From NCBI RefSeq assembly GCF_024054565.1, contig NZ_JAMXLR010000061.1, positions 124,001 to 188,000 of the forward strand: a stretch of 64,000 nucleotides of DNA, written 5' to 3'. A program made the position numbers and the translations under genes. Source of the DNA: Aeoliella straminimaris. GTDB lineage: Bacteria > Planctomycetota > Planctomycetia > Pirellulales > Lacipirellulaceae. This document shows, in pieces, positions 32,709 to 40,996 of the stretch (position 1 is its first letter; every line of letters begins with the position of its first letter). The notes below the pieces were generated by a model. The model was not told the origin of the DNA. It searched no databases and saw only the letters and a program-made list of their open reading frames with translations.

Positions 32709-32732
32709 TGCTCTCACCTTTCATTGGGCATT

Positions 32733-32790
32733 GTTAATTCGACATTGGTCATTTTCTCCTAGCTCCGGGCGCTGACGCTTCCGGCTCGCC
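32733..32790 (+). repeat. ATTGGTCATT repeat with AGCTCCGG tail (family E, copy 1)
   Basis: GTTAATTCGACATTGGTCAT then a tail AGCTCCGGGCGCTGACGCTT CCGGCTCGCC (32761-32790). The same composite occurs at about 39505-39560 and 42807-42863, each time between phage-module genes. Confidence 0.7.
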
Positions 32791-32827
32791 AATCTCTATC
32801 CCCCAGTCCCTAGCCCCTAATAACATC

Positions 32828-33667
32828 ATGCCTATCACGAACTCCGATGCGATTCTTCACTACAACGTTGGCATCTTCGGCGAGGCCGGGTATGCCGTGC
32901 CGAACTGGTCGAACGACATCGGCAGCCTGAATCCGACGATCATCGACTGGACACAGCTGGTTGGTCGCAACCTGTTTCACATCATGCATCACGAGGACGT
33001 CGACCTGCGAATCCCGCCGTCGCGAAACACGCTGGAGCGAATCCACAAGCTCTATCTGCGGGCGGCCAGCATCCTGGCGGGCCGCGCGGTGCCGCCGGGC
33101 GAGCGGAACATGGAGGTGCAGCACGTGCGGCCCGCGGGCGAGGTGTTTCGCGTGTACCCGGTGCCGTATTTCAAGGTTCGCAACCCATTCCTGAAACGGT
33201 GGGCCGAGATGGTACTGCTCTCGCTGGCCGAGGCAATGCAGCACACCGAGAACCGCAAAGAGATGGAAGTCAGCACCGCGTTCGCCGGCCTGGTGGGCCA
33301 GTATCTGCGGCGGGTGTACGCCAACATGGCGATCGAGCTGTTTGGCAAGGACCGTACCGCCGCCACGGCCGATGGGTTCGTGCTCACCGAAGCCGACTTC
33401 GCCGCGTACAACCCGGGCGAGTTCTTCACCGCCACGGAAATGGTCGACACGGTACCACGACTCGACCGCGTGCTGACCGAAGACCGGCTGGAGCTGCTCT
33501 CCGAAGGAATCCCCGTGACGGAGTTGCCTGCCGACATCGCCCCCTGGCCCACGAACCTGACCAACTTCTACCGCTCGTCGCGCAGCGACTCCACGATCGG
33601 CGGCAACACGACACCTGTGAATGGCACGACTGCTGCACCGATCATTCCCCCGGCGCCGACTCCGTAG
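32828..33667 (+). CDS. Phage-module protein of unknown function
   Basis: 279 aa, soluble. Opens MPITNSDAILHYNVGIFGEA; the middle is helical (LKRWAEMVLLSLAEAMQHTE, AGLVGQYLRRVYANMAIELF) and the end is a Pro/Thr-rich tail. No family recognised. Position among terminase, portal and capsid genes suggests a virion or packaging accessory protein. Confidence 0.6.
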   Translation: MPITNSDAILHYNVGIFGEAGYAVPNWSNDIGSLNPTIIDWTQLVGRNLFHIMHHEDVDLRIPPSRNTLERIHKLYLRAASILAGRAVPPGERNMEVQHVRPAGEVFRVYPVPYFKVRNPFLKRWAEMVLLSLAEAMQHTENRKEMEVSTAFAGLVGQYLRRVYANMAIELFGKDRTAATADGFVLTEADFAAYNPGEFFTATEMVDTVPRLDRVLTEDRLELLSEGIPVTELPADIAPWPTNLTNFYRSSRSDSTIGGNTTPVNGTTAAPIIPPAPTP

Positions 33668-33685
33668 TTGGCGAGGAACATTGTG

Positions 33686-33806
33686 TCAGGCAGAGGCGCG
33701 GAGACAGCAGAGGGAATCGGGCGGCCAAAAGCACCAAGCAGAATTTGCAGCTTCCCTCTTCGCTCGATAGTTCCCTCTCTCTGCGTCCCCTGCGTCTCTG
33801 CGTGAC
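33686..33806. repeat. CTGCGTCTCTGCG inverted repeat pair (family J)
   Basis: Left arm 33686-33718 (GTCAGGCAGAGGCGCGGAGA ...), right arm 33770-33806 (GTTCCCTCTCTCTGCGTCCC ... CTCTGCGTGAC). The 50-base centre is empty. Purine-rich arm on the left, as in the other families. Confidence 0.7.
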
Positions 33807-33838
33807 ATCTTGCGACAATCAATACTCCATCAACAACC

Positions 33839-34096
33839 ATGAACACCAAAGAACACGAACACCGTCTGCAAGCCATGCTATTTCGCTGGGGCGGACTCGC
33901 GCTCTTGCTCGCTCTGGTGATCGAGGGCTTTGCGCTCACCACGCAAGTGCGCGGGCTCGAACCGCGGATGAAGGTGCTCGAGTCGCAACTCGAGCGCAAC
34001 TGCCTGCTGTTCGACCGCATGGATACCAAGGTGGACGAAATCCGCAACGACGTCACGCGTCTCGCCGCGCGCGACGAACTTCAGAATGGTGATTAA
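33839..34096 (+). CDS. Small membrane protein with coiled coil (holin-like layout)
   Basis: 85 aa: charged N-terminus (MNTKEHEHRLQAML), one transmembrane helix (LALLLALVIEGFALTTQV) and a coiled-coil-type tail (LEPRMKVLESQLERNCLLFD, MDTKVDEIRNDVTRLAAR). The arrangement is seen in small phage membrane proteins, including some holin/spanin-like ones, but the evidence is only architectural. Confidence 0.55.
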   Translation: MNTKEHEHRLQAMLFRWGGLALLLALVIEGFALTTQVRGLEPRMKVLESQLERNCLLFDRMDTKVDEIRNDVTRLAARDELQNGD

Positions 34097-34100
34097 AAAC

Positions 34101-34652
34101 ATGAACATCCAAGACCGAGTGAAAGAACTTCGCCGCGTGCCGGCGAGCGAGCTAAAACCGAATCCGCGAAACTGGCGGACGCACCCGGTCGCGCAGCGCG
34201 ACGCGCTGCGGGGCGTGCTGGCCGACGTGGGATTCGCCGATGCCGTGGTGGCACGGGAACTTGCCGATGGAACGCTCGAACTGATCGACGGTCATCTGCG
34301 GGCCGAAACCATGCAGGACGCGGCCGTGCCCGTGCTGGTGGTGGACCTGGACGACCAAGAGGCAACCAAGGTGCTGCTGACACACGATGCCCTGGCCACG
34401 ATGGTGGGCGTCGATCAGGAGAACCTTGCGACCTTGCTGGACGAGGCGCAGTTCGAAAGCGAAGCGGTCGAGTCGATGTTTGCCGGCATGAAGCCCGACA
34501 ACGCCCCCCTGCTCGCTGATGCCGAACGCCCTGAAATCGACGTGCCCGAGTCGTATCAGGTGGTGGTCGAGTGCCAGGGCGAAGAGGAGCAGGAGCTGCT
34601 ATTCAACCGGCTTCGTGGCGAAGGATTCCGCTGCCGGGTGATGACACTTTGA
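34101..34652 (+). CDS. ParB-like nuclease domain protein
   Basis: 183 aa from ATG 34101 (MNIQDRVKEL); an ATG at 34086 overlapping the previous gene is the alternative. The ParB N-terminal domain is evident: VPASELKPNPRNWRTHPVAQ, then ALRGVLADVGFADAVVAREL and LIDGHLRAETMQDAAVPVLV. In phages this domain is often next to terminase or fused to DNA methylases and is linked to DNA recognition or modification. The C-terminus has a small beta-alpha unit (ESYQVVVECQGEEEQELLFN). Confidence 0.8.
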   Translation: MNIQDRVKELRRVPASELKPNPRNWRTHPVAQRDALRGVLADVGFADAVVARELADGTLELIDGHLRAETMQDAAVPVLVVDLDDQEATKVLLTHDALATMVGVDQENLATLLDEAQFESEAVESMFAGMKPDNAPLLADAERPEIDVPESYQVVVECQGEEEQELLFNRLRGEGFRCRVMTL

Positions 34653-34718
34653 CCAATGCGGAGTTCGGAATTCGGAAGGCGGAACAGCCCTCCATCACAA
34701 CGATTCCGCATTCAGTAG

Positions 34719-34757
34719 ATCCATCAGTTGCTTGGGCTCCCTCAGAATGACACGAAC
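34719..34757 (+). repeat. Family F repeat (GATCC...CCCTCAGAATGACACG)
   Basis: TAGATCCATCAGTTGCTTGG GCTCCCTCAGAATGACACG, nearly the same as 11719-11757. It occupies the 5' leader of the ABC-GNAT gene; reading through it gives a false MGSLRMTRTT extension. Confidence 0.7.
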
Positions 34758-34776
34758 TACAACGAACCAGAACAAC

Positions 34777-35877
34777 ATGCACATCTCTCTCTCCTGCCCC
34801 GTCCACGATTCGTTCCGCGTTCAACAGGTGGCCGGCATGTTCGATGTGCCGCTGGCCGAGCGACTGACCGAGGAATTCGATGTGGAGTTGCCCACCGACA
34901 ACGACTGGCAGATCGGACTCGTGGTTGGCCCCAGCGGCAGTGGCAAGTCGAGCGTCGCCCGCGCGGCGTTTGGCCACTCGCTCTACACGGCCAGCGACTG
35001 GCCGGCCGATCGGGCAGTGATCGATTGCTTCGAGGGCTTTTCGGTTCGCGAGACGACTGCATTGTTGACGGCCGTGGGGTTCAGCTCACCACCGTCGTGG
35101 ATCAAACCGTACGCGGTGCTCTCGAACGGCGAGCGTTTCCGCTGCGACCTGGCGCGCGCACTGGCGAATGGGACAGCCGAAACCTCAGCGGCCTCCCAAC
35201 CGCCGAATCGTGTGCCCTGCGTCGCCTTCGACGAATTCACCAGCGTGGTCGATCGCAACGTCGCGCGAGTTTGTTCGGCGGCTGTGGCCAAGGCAATTCG
35301 TGGCCGCAGGGTGAGTTGCCAGTTTGTGGCCGTCACCTGCCACTACGACGTGGCCGAGTGGCTCGAGGCCGATTGGGTGCTCGACATGGCCACGCGGCGA
35401 CTCACCCGGAGGTGCCTTCGGCGACCGAAGATCGAACTGGAAGTTCACCGCACCGAGCTTAAGGCGTGGCCGCTGTTTGCGCGTCATCACTATTTAAGCG
35501 GCTCGCTTGCTCCGCAGAGCGAATGCTACCTGACCACCTGGCGTGGCGAGCCAGTGAACTTCTGCGCGACCATTCCGGTGATCGGTTATCGCGGCCGCCG
35601 GCGCTTTACGCGAATCGTTACGCTGCCCGACTACCAGGGCATCGGTATCGGCATGCGGAGCGTTCGCGCTGTGGCCGAACTGCAACGCCAACGAGGCCAC
35701 CGCGTGAGTGTTACCAGTAGCCACCCTGCGTTGATCCAGCATTGCAAACGGTCGCGTGACTGGAAGGCGGTAAGCGTCAAGAAGACCGGCCAGTCGCGCA
35801 CCGGAACCCGCGGTTTCAACAACTACCGCAGCAGCACTGGACGGGCCGTGGTGTCGTTTGAGTTTGTGGGGGAATAG
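34777..35877 (+). CDS. ABC-type ATPase fused to GNAT acetyltransferase (COG2401-like)
   Basis: 366 aa from ATG 34777. ABC ATPase features: Walker A GPSGSGKSS (residues 51-59), signature LSNGERFRCDLARAL (115-129), Walker B CVAFDEF followed by TSVVD (about 148-158), His switch in TCHYDVAEW. No membrane segment, so not a transporter. The C-terminal half resembles GNAT: FARHHYLSGSLAPQSECYLT, RIVTLPDYQGIGIGMRSVRA (acetyl-CoA loop GIGIG). This fusion is known as COG2401, of unknown role. Start chosen after the family F repeat. Confidence 0.8.
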   Translation: MHISLSCPVHDSFRVQQVAGMFDVPLAERLTEEFDVELPTDNDWQIGLVVGPSGSGKSSVARAAFGHSLYTASDWPADRAVIDCFEGFSVRETTALLTAVGFSSPPSWIKPYAVLSNGERFRCDLARALANGTAETSAASQPPNRVPCVAFDEFTSVVDRNVARVCSAAVAKAIRGRRVSCQFVAVTCHYDVAEWLEADWVLDMATRRLTRRCLRRPKIELEVHRTELKAWPLFARHHYLSGSLAPQSECYLTTWRGEPVNFCATIPVIGYRGRRRFTRIVTLPDYQGIGIGMRSVRAVAELQRQRGHRVSVTSSHPALIQHCKRSRDWKAVSVKKTGQSRTGTRGFNNYRSSTGRAVVSFEFVGE

Positions 35878-35925
35878 CTGCTCAGGCGAAGCTTGATCCG
35901 CCCGATGCGATGAGGAACCAGCGTT

Positions 35926-36390
35926 TTGCCCATAACTGAACAACAAGTACACGACCTAGTTGGAGTGCTGGCGGCGGGATGCCCCGTGGAGACGGCGCTC
36001 GAAGCAACCGGAGTGTCGCCGGCGGAGTTCGAATTGGCGATGCACGGCGAGCCCCAGTTTCCGTACCGCGCGCACCGAGCCGGCGCCCTGACCGAAGTCC
36101 GCCAACTCCAAAACGTGAGGCTGGCGGGCAACGAACCGAAGAACTGGCGGGCCAGCGTGTGGTGGCTCGAACGCTGCCGCGGCCATCGCTACCTGGCCAA
36201 GGCTCCGCGGACGATTACCGAGGAGCAGTTCGCCGCCTTCCGCAGCGACATCGCCCGGCTGGTCGACCGCGAAGTCCGCCATGCCGACGACCACGACCGC
36301 CTGATCGCCGGGCTGGGAGAACTGTCCATCCCGAGTTTTGCCGCCGAGCGCTTTGCCGATTCCACTTCCACCACCATCTACGACCAGTAG
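35926..36390 (+). CDS. Putative terminase small subunit
   Basis: 154 aa from a TTG start with GAGGA about 12 bases upstream. An N-terminal HTH-like region (VHDLVGVLAAGCPVETALEA, TGVSPAEFELAM) and a helical body with KNWRASVWWLERCRGHRYLA recall small terminase subunits, which recognise phage DNA and present it to the large subunit. It precedes terL by 38 bases. Assignment leans on position and HTH pattern. Confidence 0.6.
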   Translation: MPITEQQVHDLVGVLAAGCPVETALEATGVSPAEFELAMHGEPQFPYRAHRAGALTEVRQLQNVRLAGNEPKNWRASVWWLERCRGHRYLAKAPRTITEEQFAAFRSDIARLVDREVRHADDHDRLIAGLGELSIPSFAAERFADSTSTTIYDQ

Positions 36391-36428
36391 CGTTTCCGCT
36401 GACTTGTCCCTGTATTCCGACCAACGCG

Positions 36429-37985
36429 ATGCTTCGACACACGTCCAGCCCTTTGAACTTCCTCCGGCAACAACGTCAGGAGCTCGCCCGCGAGTTATCC
36501 GAACTGCGGACCCGCCGAAACGCGCGGGTGGCGGCGGTCGACCTTATCGAATGGGGACAGCGATACCTGCCTGGGCACTTCACGGCACCGCCCTCGGCGA
36601 TGCACCGATGGCTTGCCGAGCAGCTGGGCACCTTTCACACCCGGCGGGGTAGCAAGCTGAATGTGATCGGGCCGCGCGGCGGGGCGAAGTCGACGCTTGG
36701 CACCTTGGCATACGTGCTCCGCGCCGCGTGCGAGGCGTGGGAACCGTACATCTGGATCGTCTCCGACACCGAAGCTCAAGCCCGCATGCACCTGGAGAAC
36801 GTCAAGTCAGAACTCACGGGCAACCCGCTGCTGGCTGCGGCGTACCCCGGGGCGTGTGGCACCGGTCCGCGGTGGCAGGCGGCGGCCATCAAACTGCCAA
36901 ATGGGGTCGCCATCGAAGCGTACGGCACCGGGCAGCGGATTCGCGGCCGCCGGCGGGGCGAGCATCGCCCCACGTTAATTGTATGCGACGACATCCAGAA
37001 CGACGCCCACATGTCGAGCGCCAATCAAAGGAGTTCGTCACGCAATTGGTTTCACGGCACCTTGCTCAAGGCGGGCACTCCCCGAACCAACATCGTCAAC
37101 CTGGCCACGGCGCTGCACCGCGACGCGCTGGCCATGCAACTGCAAACGACGCCGGGCTGGCAGAGCCGGTTGTTTCGTGCGATCGAACGGTGGCCTCAGC
37201 GCGACGACTTGTGGCGGAAGTGGGAGCGGCTCTACACTCGTGCCGACGACCCCAACGCGGCAGAGACGGCCCGCAAATTCTATGAAGTGAACCGCACGGC
37301 GATGCACGGCGGCGCCGAAGTACTGTGGCCCGAGGTCGAAGACCTGCTGACGCTGATGCAGATGCGTGTGGAAAGCGGCCGCACGGCGTTCGAGCGGGAG
37401 AAGCAAGGCGCACCGATCGATCCCGATGGTTGCGAGTGGCCCGAGGAGTACTTTGGCGAACACCTGTGGTTCGACCAGTGGCCCGACGAGTTGGTGCTCC
37501 GCACCGTGGCGCTCGATCCCAGCAAAGGGGCCGACGCCCGGCGGGGCGATTACTCGGCCTTCGTCATGCTGGGTATCGATGCCGACGGGGTGCTGTACGT
37601 CGATGCCGACCTGGCCCGCCGTCCCACGCCGGTAATGGTGACCGACGGGGTGGCCATCTGCGAGCGGTTCCGCCCCGCGGTGTTCGGGGTCGAAGCCAAC
37701 CAGTGGCAGGACCTGCTGGCCGACGAGTTCGCGGCCGAGTTCCGCCGCCAGGGGCAACTGCAGATCGCGCCCGCCACGATCACCAACCACACCAACAAAC
37801 AAGTCCGCATCCGCCGCCTCGGCCAGCACCTGTCGAGAAGAAGACTGCGGTTCAAGCGCCACTCGCACTCGACACGGATGCTGGTGGATCAACTCCGCGA
37901 CTTCCCCGGCGGCGCGCACGACGATGGGCCGGATGCGCTGGAGATGGCTTTGCGGTTGGCGGAGGACCTGGCGCTGCGGAAGTAA
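36429..37985 (+). CDS. Terminase large subunit
   Basis: 518 aa from ATG 36429. The ATPase domain has Walker A GPRGGAKST (residues 81-89), Walker B TLIVCDDI (about 182-189) and a coupling region near FHGTLLKAGTPRTNIVNLAT. The nuclease domain begins at VALDPSKGADARRGDYSAFV, with a later GVEANQWQDLL and a final DDGPDALEMAL, all typical of the RNase H-like terminase nuclease. It packages and cuts DNA at the portal. The open frame extends upstream through the small subunit in another frame, which is not used. Confidence 0.93.
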   Translation: MLRHTSSPLNFLRQQRQELARELSELRTRRNARVAAVDLIEWGQRYLPGHFTAPPSAMHRWLAEQLGTFHTRRGSKLNVIGPRGGAKSTLGTLAYVLRAACEAWEPYIWIVSDTEAQARMHLENVKSELTGNPLLAAAYPGACGTGPRWQAAAIKLPNGVAIEAYGTGQRIRGRRRGEHRPTLIVCDDIQNDAHMSSANQRSSSRNWFHGTLLKAGTPRTNIVNLATALHRDALAMQLQTTPGWQSRLFRAIERWPQRDDLWRKWERLYTRADDPNAAETARKFYEVNRTAMHGGAEVLWPEVEDLLTLMQMRVESGRTAFEREKQGAPIDPDGCEWPEEYFGEHLWFDQWPDELVLRTVALDPSKGADARRGDYSAFVMLGIDADGVLYVDADLARRPTPVMVTDGVAICERFRPAVFGVEANQWQDLLADEFAAEFRRQGQLQIAPATITNHTNKQVRIRRLGQHLSRRRLRFKRHSHSTRMLVDQLRDFPGGAHDDGPDALEMALRLAEDLALRK

Positions 37986-38006
37986 CCACGAATTTTTGGA
38001 GAAGGA

Positions 38007-38092
38007 AATCAGTCGCGGATGCACGCGGATTTGAGCGGATTGGCGCGGATCCGTTTCCGTTCACTCTGATCCGCGCCGATCCGCGACAAGTT
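38007..38092. repeat. Family A inverted pair, short spacer
   Basis: Left copy 38007-38052 (AAATCAGTCGCGGATGCACG CGGATTTGAGCGGATTGGCG ...), right copy 38064-38092 (CTCTGATCCGCGCCGATCCG CGACAAGTT), only about 11 bases apart. A compact hairpin between terL and portal genes, 20 bases before the portal ATG. Confidence 0.8.
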
Positions 38093-38111
38093 AGACACTC
38101 AGGAGACACAC

Positions 38112-39476
38112 ATGAACAATCTCAAGCAACTCCACGAAGCCTTCGAAACGTTGATCTCCGACTTTGTCGATCCCCGCGAAGCGCTCGCCGGCGACGATGG
38201 TCAGTTGTGGCAGGACGTGGCGGCTGGTAGTTCGGCCAGTCATCCGTTGGCCCTCGAGCGGTTGGCCGACGTTCGCCGCGATTGCCGGCAGTTGCTGGTA
38301 ACGAACGAGTACGCCATTAACGGCGTCGAGAATCGCATCAGCTACATCGTGGGCAGCGGGCACACATACCAGGCGGTGATTCGCAAGCACGCTGCGGCCC
38401 CCGACGCCCTGGCCAGTGAGGTGCAGCGGGTGCTGGACGAATTCCTCGAAGCTAACGAGTGGCACAATCGCCAGCAGGAGATCGTGCGGCGGATGGATCG
38501 CGATGGCGAAGCCTTGCTGCGGCTGTTCACCGACCCGAGTGGTGAGACGCGCGTCCGGTTTATCGATCCCGAAGACGTTCGCACGCCCGACCGTCTGCGC
38601 GACGACCCCGCGGCCAGTCACGGCGTATTGACCGACCCGGCCGACGTCGAAACGGTGCGGGGCTACTATGTCGACGGGGTGCTGCTCGACGCCAGTGAAG
38701 TACAGCACCGCCGCGCGAACGTGGACCGCAACGCCAAGCGGGGATTGCCACTTTACACGCCGGTGCGGAAAAATCTGCGACGGGCAGAGAAGCTACTGCG
38801 GAACATGAGCGTCGTGGCCGAGATCCAATCGGCCATCGCCCTGATTCGCAAGCATCGCGCCGCCACGCGAACCGGTGTCGAACAACTGGTCGCTAGCGGC
38901 TCCGATGCGGCCACCGCGACGCCCTCGGGTCGCATCGAGCAACTTACGCAATACGGCGCAGGCACGATTCTCGACGCGCCGGCCCACGTGGAGTACGACT
39001 TCCCCGCCACAGGGGTCGACGCCTCGGCGTTTGTGTCCATCCTGCAGGCAGAGCTACGCGCGATTGCCGCGCGGCTGGTGATGCCCGAGTTCATGTTCAC
39101 CAGCGACGCATCAAACGCCAACTACGCCTCGACGATGGTAGCCGAGGGTCCCGCGGTACGGATGTTCGAACGACTGCAAGCCGCGATGGCCCGCGACGAC
39201 CGCGACGTGATGTGGCGCGTGGTAACCAACGCCGTGGCCACAGGCAGGCTACCGGCGAACACTCGCCAACTGGTCGACGTCCAAATCACCCCGCCCGAGG
39301 TCGTGAGCCGCAACGCACTGGACGACGCCCGAATAATGGACCTGGCCTACCGCCGCGGCATCGTCTCGCCGCAGACGTGGAGCCGGCAACTGGGCCTCGA
39401 CTACGACCAGGAACAACAGAACCGGATGATGCACGAGGGGGGAATGTCGGATGACGACGTACCCAATGACCAATGA
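38112..39476 (+). CDS. Phage portal protein
   Basis: 454 aa directly after terL. Portal-like features: helical N-terminus, RDCRQLLVTNEYAINGVENR, the ...RMDRDGEALLRLF... stem region, RFIDPEDV, then RGLPLYTPVRKNLRRAEKLL, AEIQSAIALIRKHRAATRTG and a C-terminal RIMDLAYRRGIVSPQTWSRQ. The portal forms the dodecameric DNA entry ring. The last residues (VPNDQ and stop) are encoded by a family E repeat, so the C-terminus appears to have been re-cut by repeat insertion. Confidence 0.82.
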   Translation: MNNLKQLHEAFETLISDFVDPREALAGDDGQLWQDVAAGSSASHPLALERLADVRRDCRQLLVTNEYAINGVENRISYIVGSGHTYQAVIRKHAAAPDALASEVQRVLDEFLEANEWHNRQQEIVRRMDRDGEALLRLFTDPSGETRVRFIDPEDVRTPDRLRDDPAASHGVLTDPADVETVRGYYVDGVLLDASEVQHRRANVDRNAKRGLPLYTPVRKNLRRAEKLLRNMSVVAEIQSAIALIRKHRAATRTGVEQLVASGSDAATATPSGRIEQLTQYGAGTILDAPAHVEYDFPATGVDASAFVSILQAELRAIAARLVMPEFMFTSDASNANYASTMVAEGPAVRMFERLQAAMARDDRDVMWRVVTNAVATGRLPANTRQLVDVQITPPEVVSRNALDDARIMDLAYRRGIVSPQTWSRQLGLDYDQEQQNRMMHEGGMSDDDVPNDQ

Positions 39477-39560
39477 GCGATTCTGTCTGCCATCATTGGT
39501 CATGGTTAATTCGTCATTAGTCATTCCAACAGCTCCGGCCACTGACGTTTCCGGCTCGCT
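39463..39560. repeat. Family E repeat unit, copy 2
   Basis: Left arm CCAATGACCAATGA (39463-39476) overlaps the portal stop codon; right arm TCATTGGTCATGG (39493-39505); then a second GTCATTAGTCATT and the tail AGCTCCGGCCACTGACGTTT (39531-). Same composite as copies near 32733 and 42693. Confidence 0.7.
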
Positions 39561-39661
39561 GCTTACCCCAGCAAAACACCACTTCGAAACAACTCCTACA
39601 AAATCGCACGTGTAAAAAAATCGCCGTAGAAATCGTTGCTCCAATTGCTATCTTGGGCTGT

Positions 39662-39847
39662 ATGACAACTGCAACTCGCCAACCAGTTACGAAGCCATCG
39701 AAGGCCCAGCAGGCGCAACAAGAATTTGCCAGGCTGCTGGCCAGCGCCTCGGAGCGCGGCTTCCATGGCACCGCCGGCATCACGCTGAGCATCCAGGACG
39801 GACACATTCAACACCTGAAAGTGAACGTCGAAAGAATGGTGAAATGA
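39662..39847 (+). CDS. Small hypothetical protein
   Basis: 61 aa from ATG 39662 (MTTATRQPVT): a helical stretch (SKAQQAQQEFARLLASASER) and a short beta pair ending GHIQHLKVNVERMVK. It resembles small DNA- or phage-associated adaptor proteins, but no family is recognised. Upstream of it (39566-39661) is an AT-richer leader. Confidence 0.5.
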   Translation: MTTATRQPVTKPSKAQQAQQEFARLLASASERGFHGTAGITLSIQDGHIQHLKVNVERMVK

Positions 39848-39910
39848 GCTATTGGCTAACGGCTCTCAGCGATAAGAAAGAAAGCCAACAGCCTAAAGCC
39901 TGGAGCTTAT
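39848..39910. repeat. AGCTATTGGCT-type inverted pair (family K)
   Basis: Left AGCTATTGGCTAACGGCT (from 39848), right about 39884-39909 (AGCCAACAGCCTAAAGCCTG GAGCTT). The arms are imperfect inverses. Directly upstream of candidate RNA locus 3. Confidence 0.5.
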
Positions 39911-39917
39911 AACCCTA

Positions 39918-40007
39918 ACCGGTATCGCATCGAGCTGGCCGAAACGGCCGGTATCGCAACGAGCCCATCATCGAGCGCACACGCGCGCTCGATGATGGGC
40001 TTTTTTT
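39918..40007 (+). ncRNA. Candidate small RNA with terminator (locus 3)
   Basis: ACCGGTATCGCATCGAGCTG, a GGCCGAAACGGCC stem, a second GGTATCGCAACGAGCCC and a 16-bp terminator with seven T residues. The doubled GGTATC motif, small stem, then GAGCCC at the terminator base repeats the arrangement of locus 2 (30640-30762). No gene is terminated except possibly the 61-aa gene upstream. Confidence 0.5.
39963..40007 (+). terminator. Strong intrinsic terminator 3
   Basis: GCCCATCATCGAGCGC (39963-39978) pairs with GCGCTCGATGATGGGC (39985-40000), followed by TTTTTTT. Perfect 16-bp stem in the middle of the phage module, so the capsid genes likely have their own promoter. Confidence 0.93.
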
Positions 40008-40051
40008 ATGGCAACTCCTTCCAACACTTAACCTCCAACTCCCAACTACAC

Positions 40052-40930
40052 ATGGAACAACGACTGCAAGAATTTGTCGACTCAACGGGCCAATCGATTC
40101 GCGTGGACGCCGAGCGCGGTGTGCTGCGGGGCGTGAAGCTGCTGGGCCTCGCCTCGAAAAACGGACGCACCTACCGCGAAGCGGCCCTGGCCAGTGCGAT
40201 ACCGCTGTACGAGGGGGCCAAGGTGAATGTGAATCACCCCAAGGGCTCGCCGATAGCGCCGCGCGACTACCAGGACCGCCTGGGCGTCGTTCGCGAGGTA
40301 AAACACCGCCCGGGCGAAGGGCTGTTTGGCGATTTGCACTTCAATCCCAAGCACGCCCTGGCCGAGCAACTTGCCTGGGATGCCCAACACGCACCCGAAC
40401 AGGTGGGCCTGTCGCACAACGTGCTGGCCCGCACCAAGCGGGAGGGCGACACGACCGTCGTCGAAGCGATCACCCGCGTCGAAAGCGTCGACCTGGTGGC
40501 CGACCCAGCCACCACGCGCGGACTGTTCGAGCACACCGCGGCCAATGCCCAACTGCTGGAGTCGCTCACCGTCGAGCGGCTCTCGAGCGAGCGGGCCGAT
40601 CTGGTCGAGGCGATCGAGCGTCCGCTGGTGGAGCAACTTGCGTTGCTGAAACGCCGCGTTCGGATCGCGGAATTGCTGGCCGAGCACAACCTGCCACTGC
40701 CCGGCGCCAGACACGCTGAGAGAGTGACGACACCGGCCTTCCTGGACACGCTGATATCGGCCGCCAGCGAAGAGGTGCTTGAAACCCTGGTGGCCGATCG
40801 GGCGGCCCTCGCACGGAGTGCGACTGGCGGCTACCGGCCAATCGTCGCACGTGAGCAGCAGTGGCTGGCCGGTGAACCGCGCCGTCCTGCGGAAACGGCC
40901 GAGCAGTTCGCGGCGTCGCTGCGGCGGTGA
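40052..40930 (+). CDS. Putative prohead protease (capsid maturation), with scaffold-like tail
   Basis: 292 aa from ATG 40052 (MEQRLQEFVD). The first 165 residues read as a phage head-maturation protease: LRGVKLLGLASKNGRTYREA, NVNHPKGS, VGLSHNVLARTKREGDTTVV then ITRVESVDLVADPATTRGLF. A His (LSH) and a Ser appear in the expected region. The C-terminal 120 residues are helical (VERLSSERADLVEAIERPLV ...) and probably act as a scaffold. It lies just ahead of the decoration and capsid genes, the standard order. Confidence 0.78.
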   Translation: MEQRLQEFVDSTGQSIRVDAERGVLRGVKLLGLASKNGRTYREAALASAIPLYEGAKVNVNHPKGSPIAPRDYQDRLGVVREVKHRPGEGLFGDLHFNPKHALAEQLAWDAQHAPEQVGLSHNVLARTKREGDTTVVEAITRVESVDLVADPATTRGLFEHTAANAQLLESLTVERLSSERADLVEAIERPLVEQLALLKRRVRIAELLAEHNLPLPGARHAERVTTPAFLDTLISAASEEVLETLVADRAALARSATGGYRPIVAREQQWLAGEPRRPAETAEQFAASLRR

Positions 40931-40932
40931 AC

Positions 40933-40962
40933 GTGACCCTTCGCTCCGCTCGCAGGATGACA
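40933..40962 (+). repeat. Family F-like repeat fragment
   Basis: GACCCTTCGCTCCGCTCGCAGGATGACAC region: the 3' half matches the AGGATGACAC end of family F at 11719-11757 and 34719-34757. Confidence 0.5.
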
Positions 40963-40996
40963 CAAAAACCAACTTTCAACCTCTGGAGACTTTCAA

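Noticed and set aside
34732-34776. Upstream start for the ABC-GNAT gene (MGSLRMTRTT)
   Set aside because: Encoded by the family F repeat; ATG 34777 follows it and precedes the conserved part.
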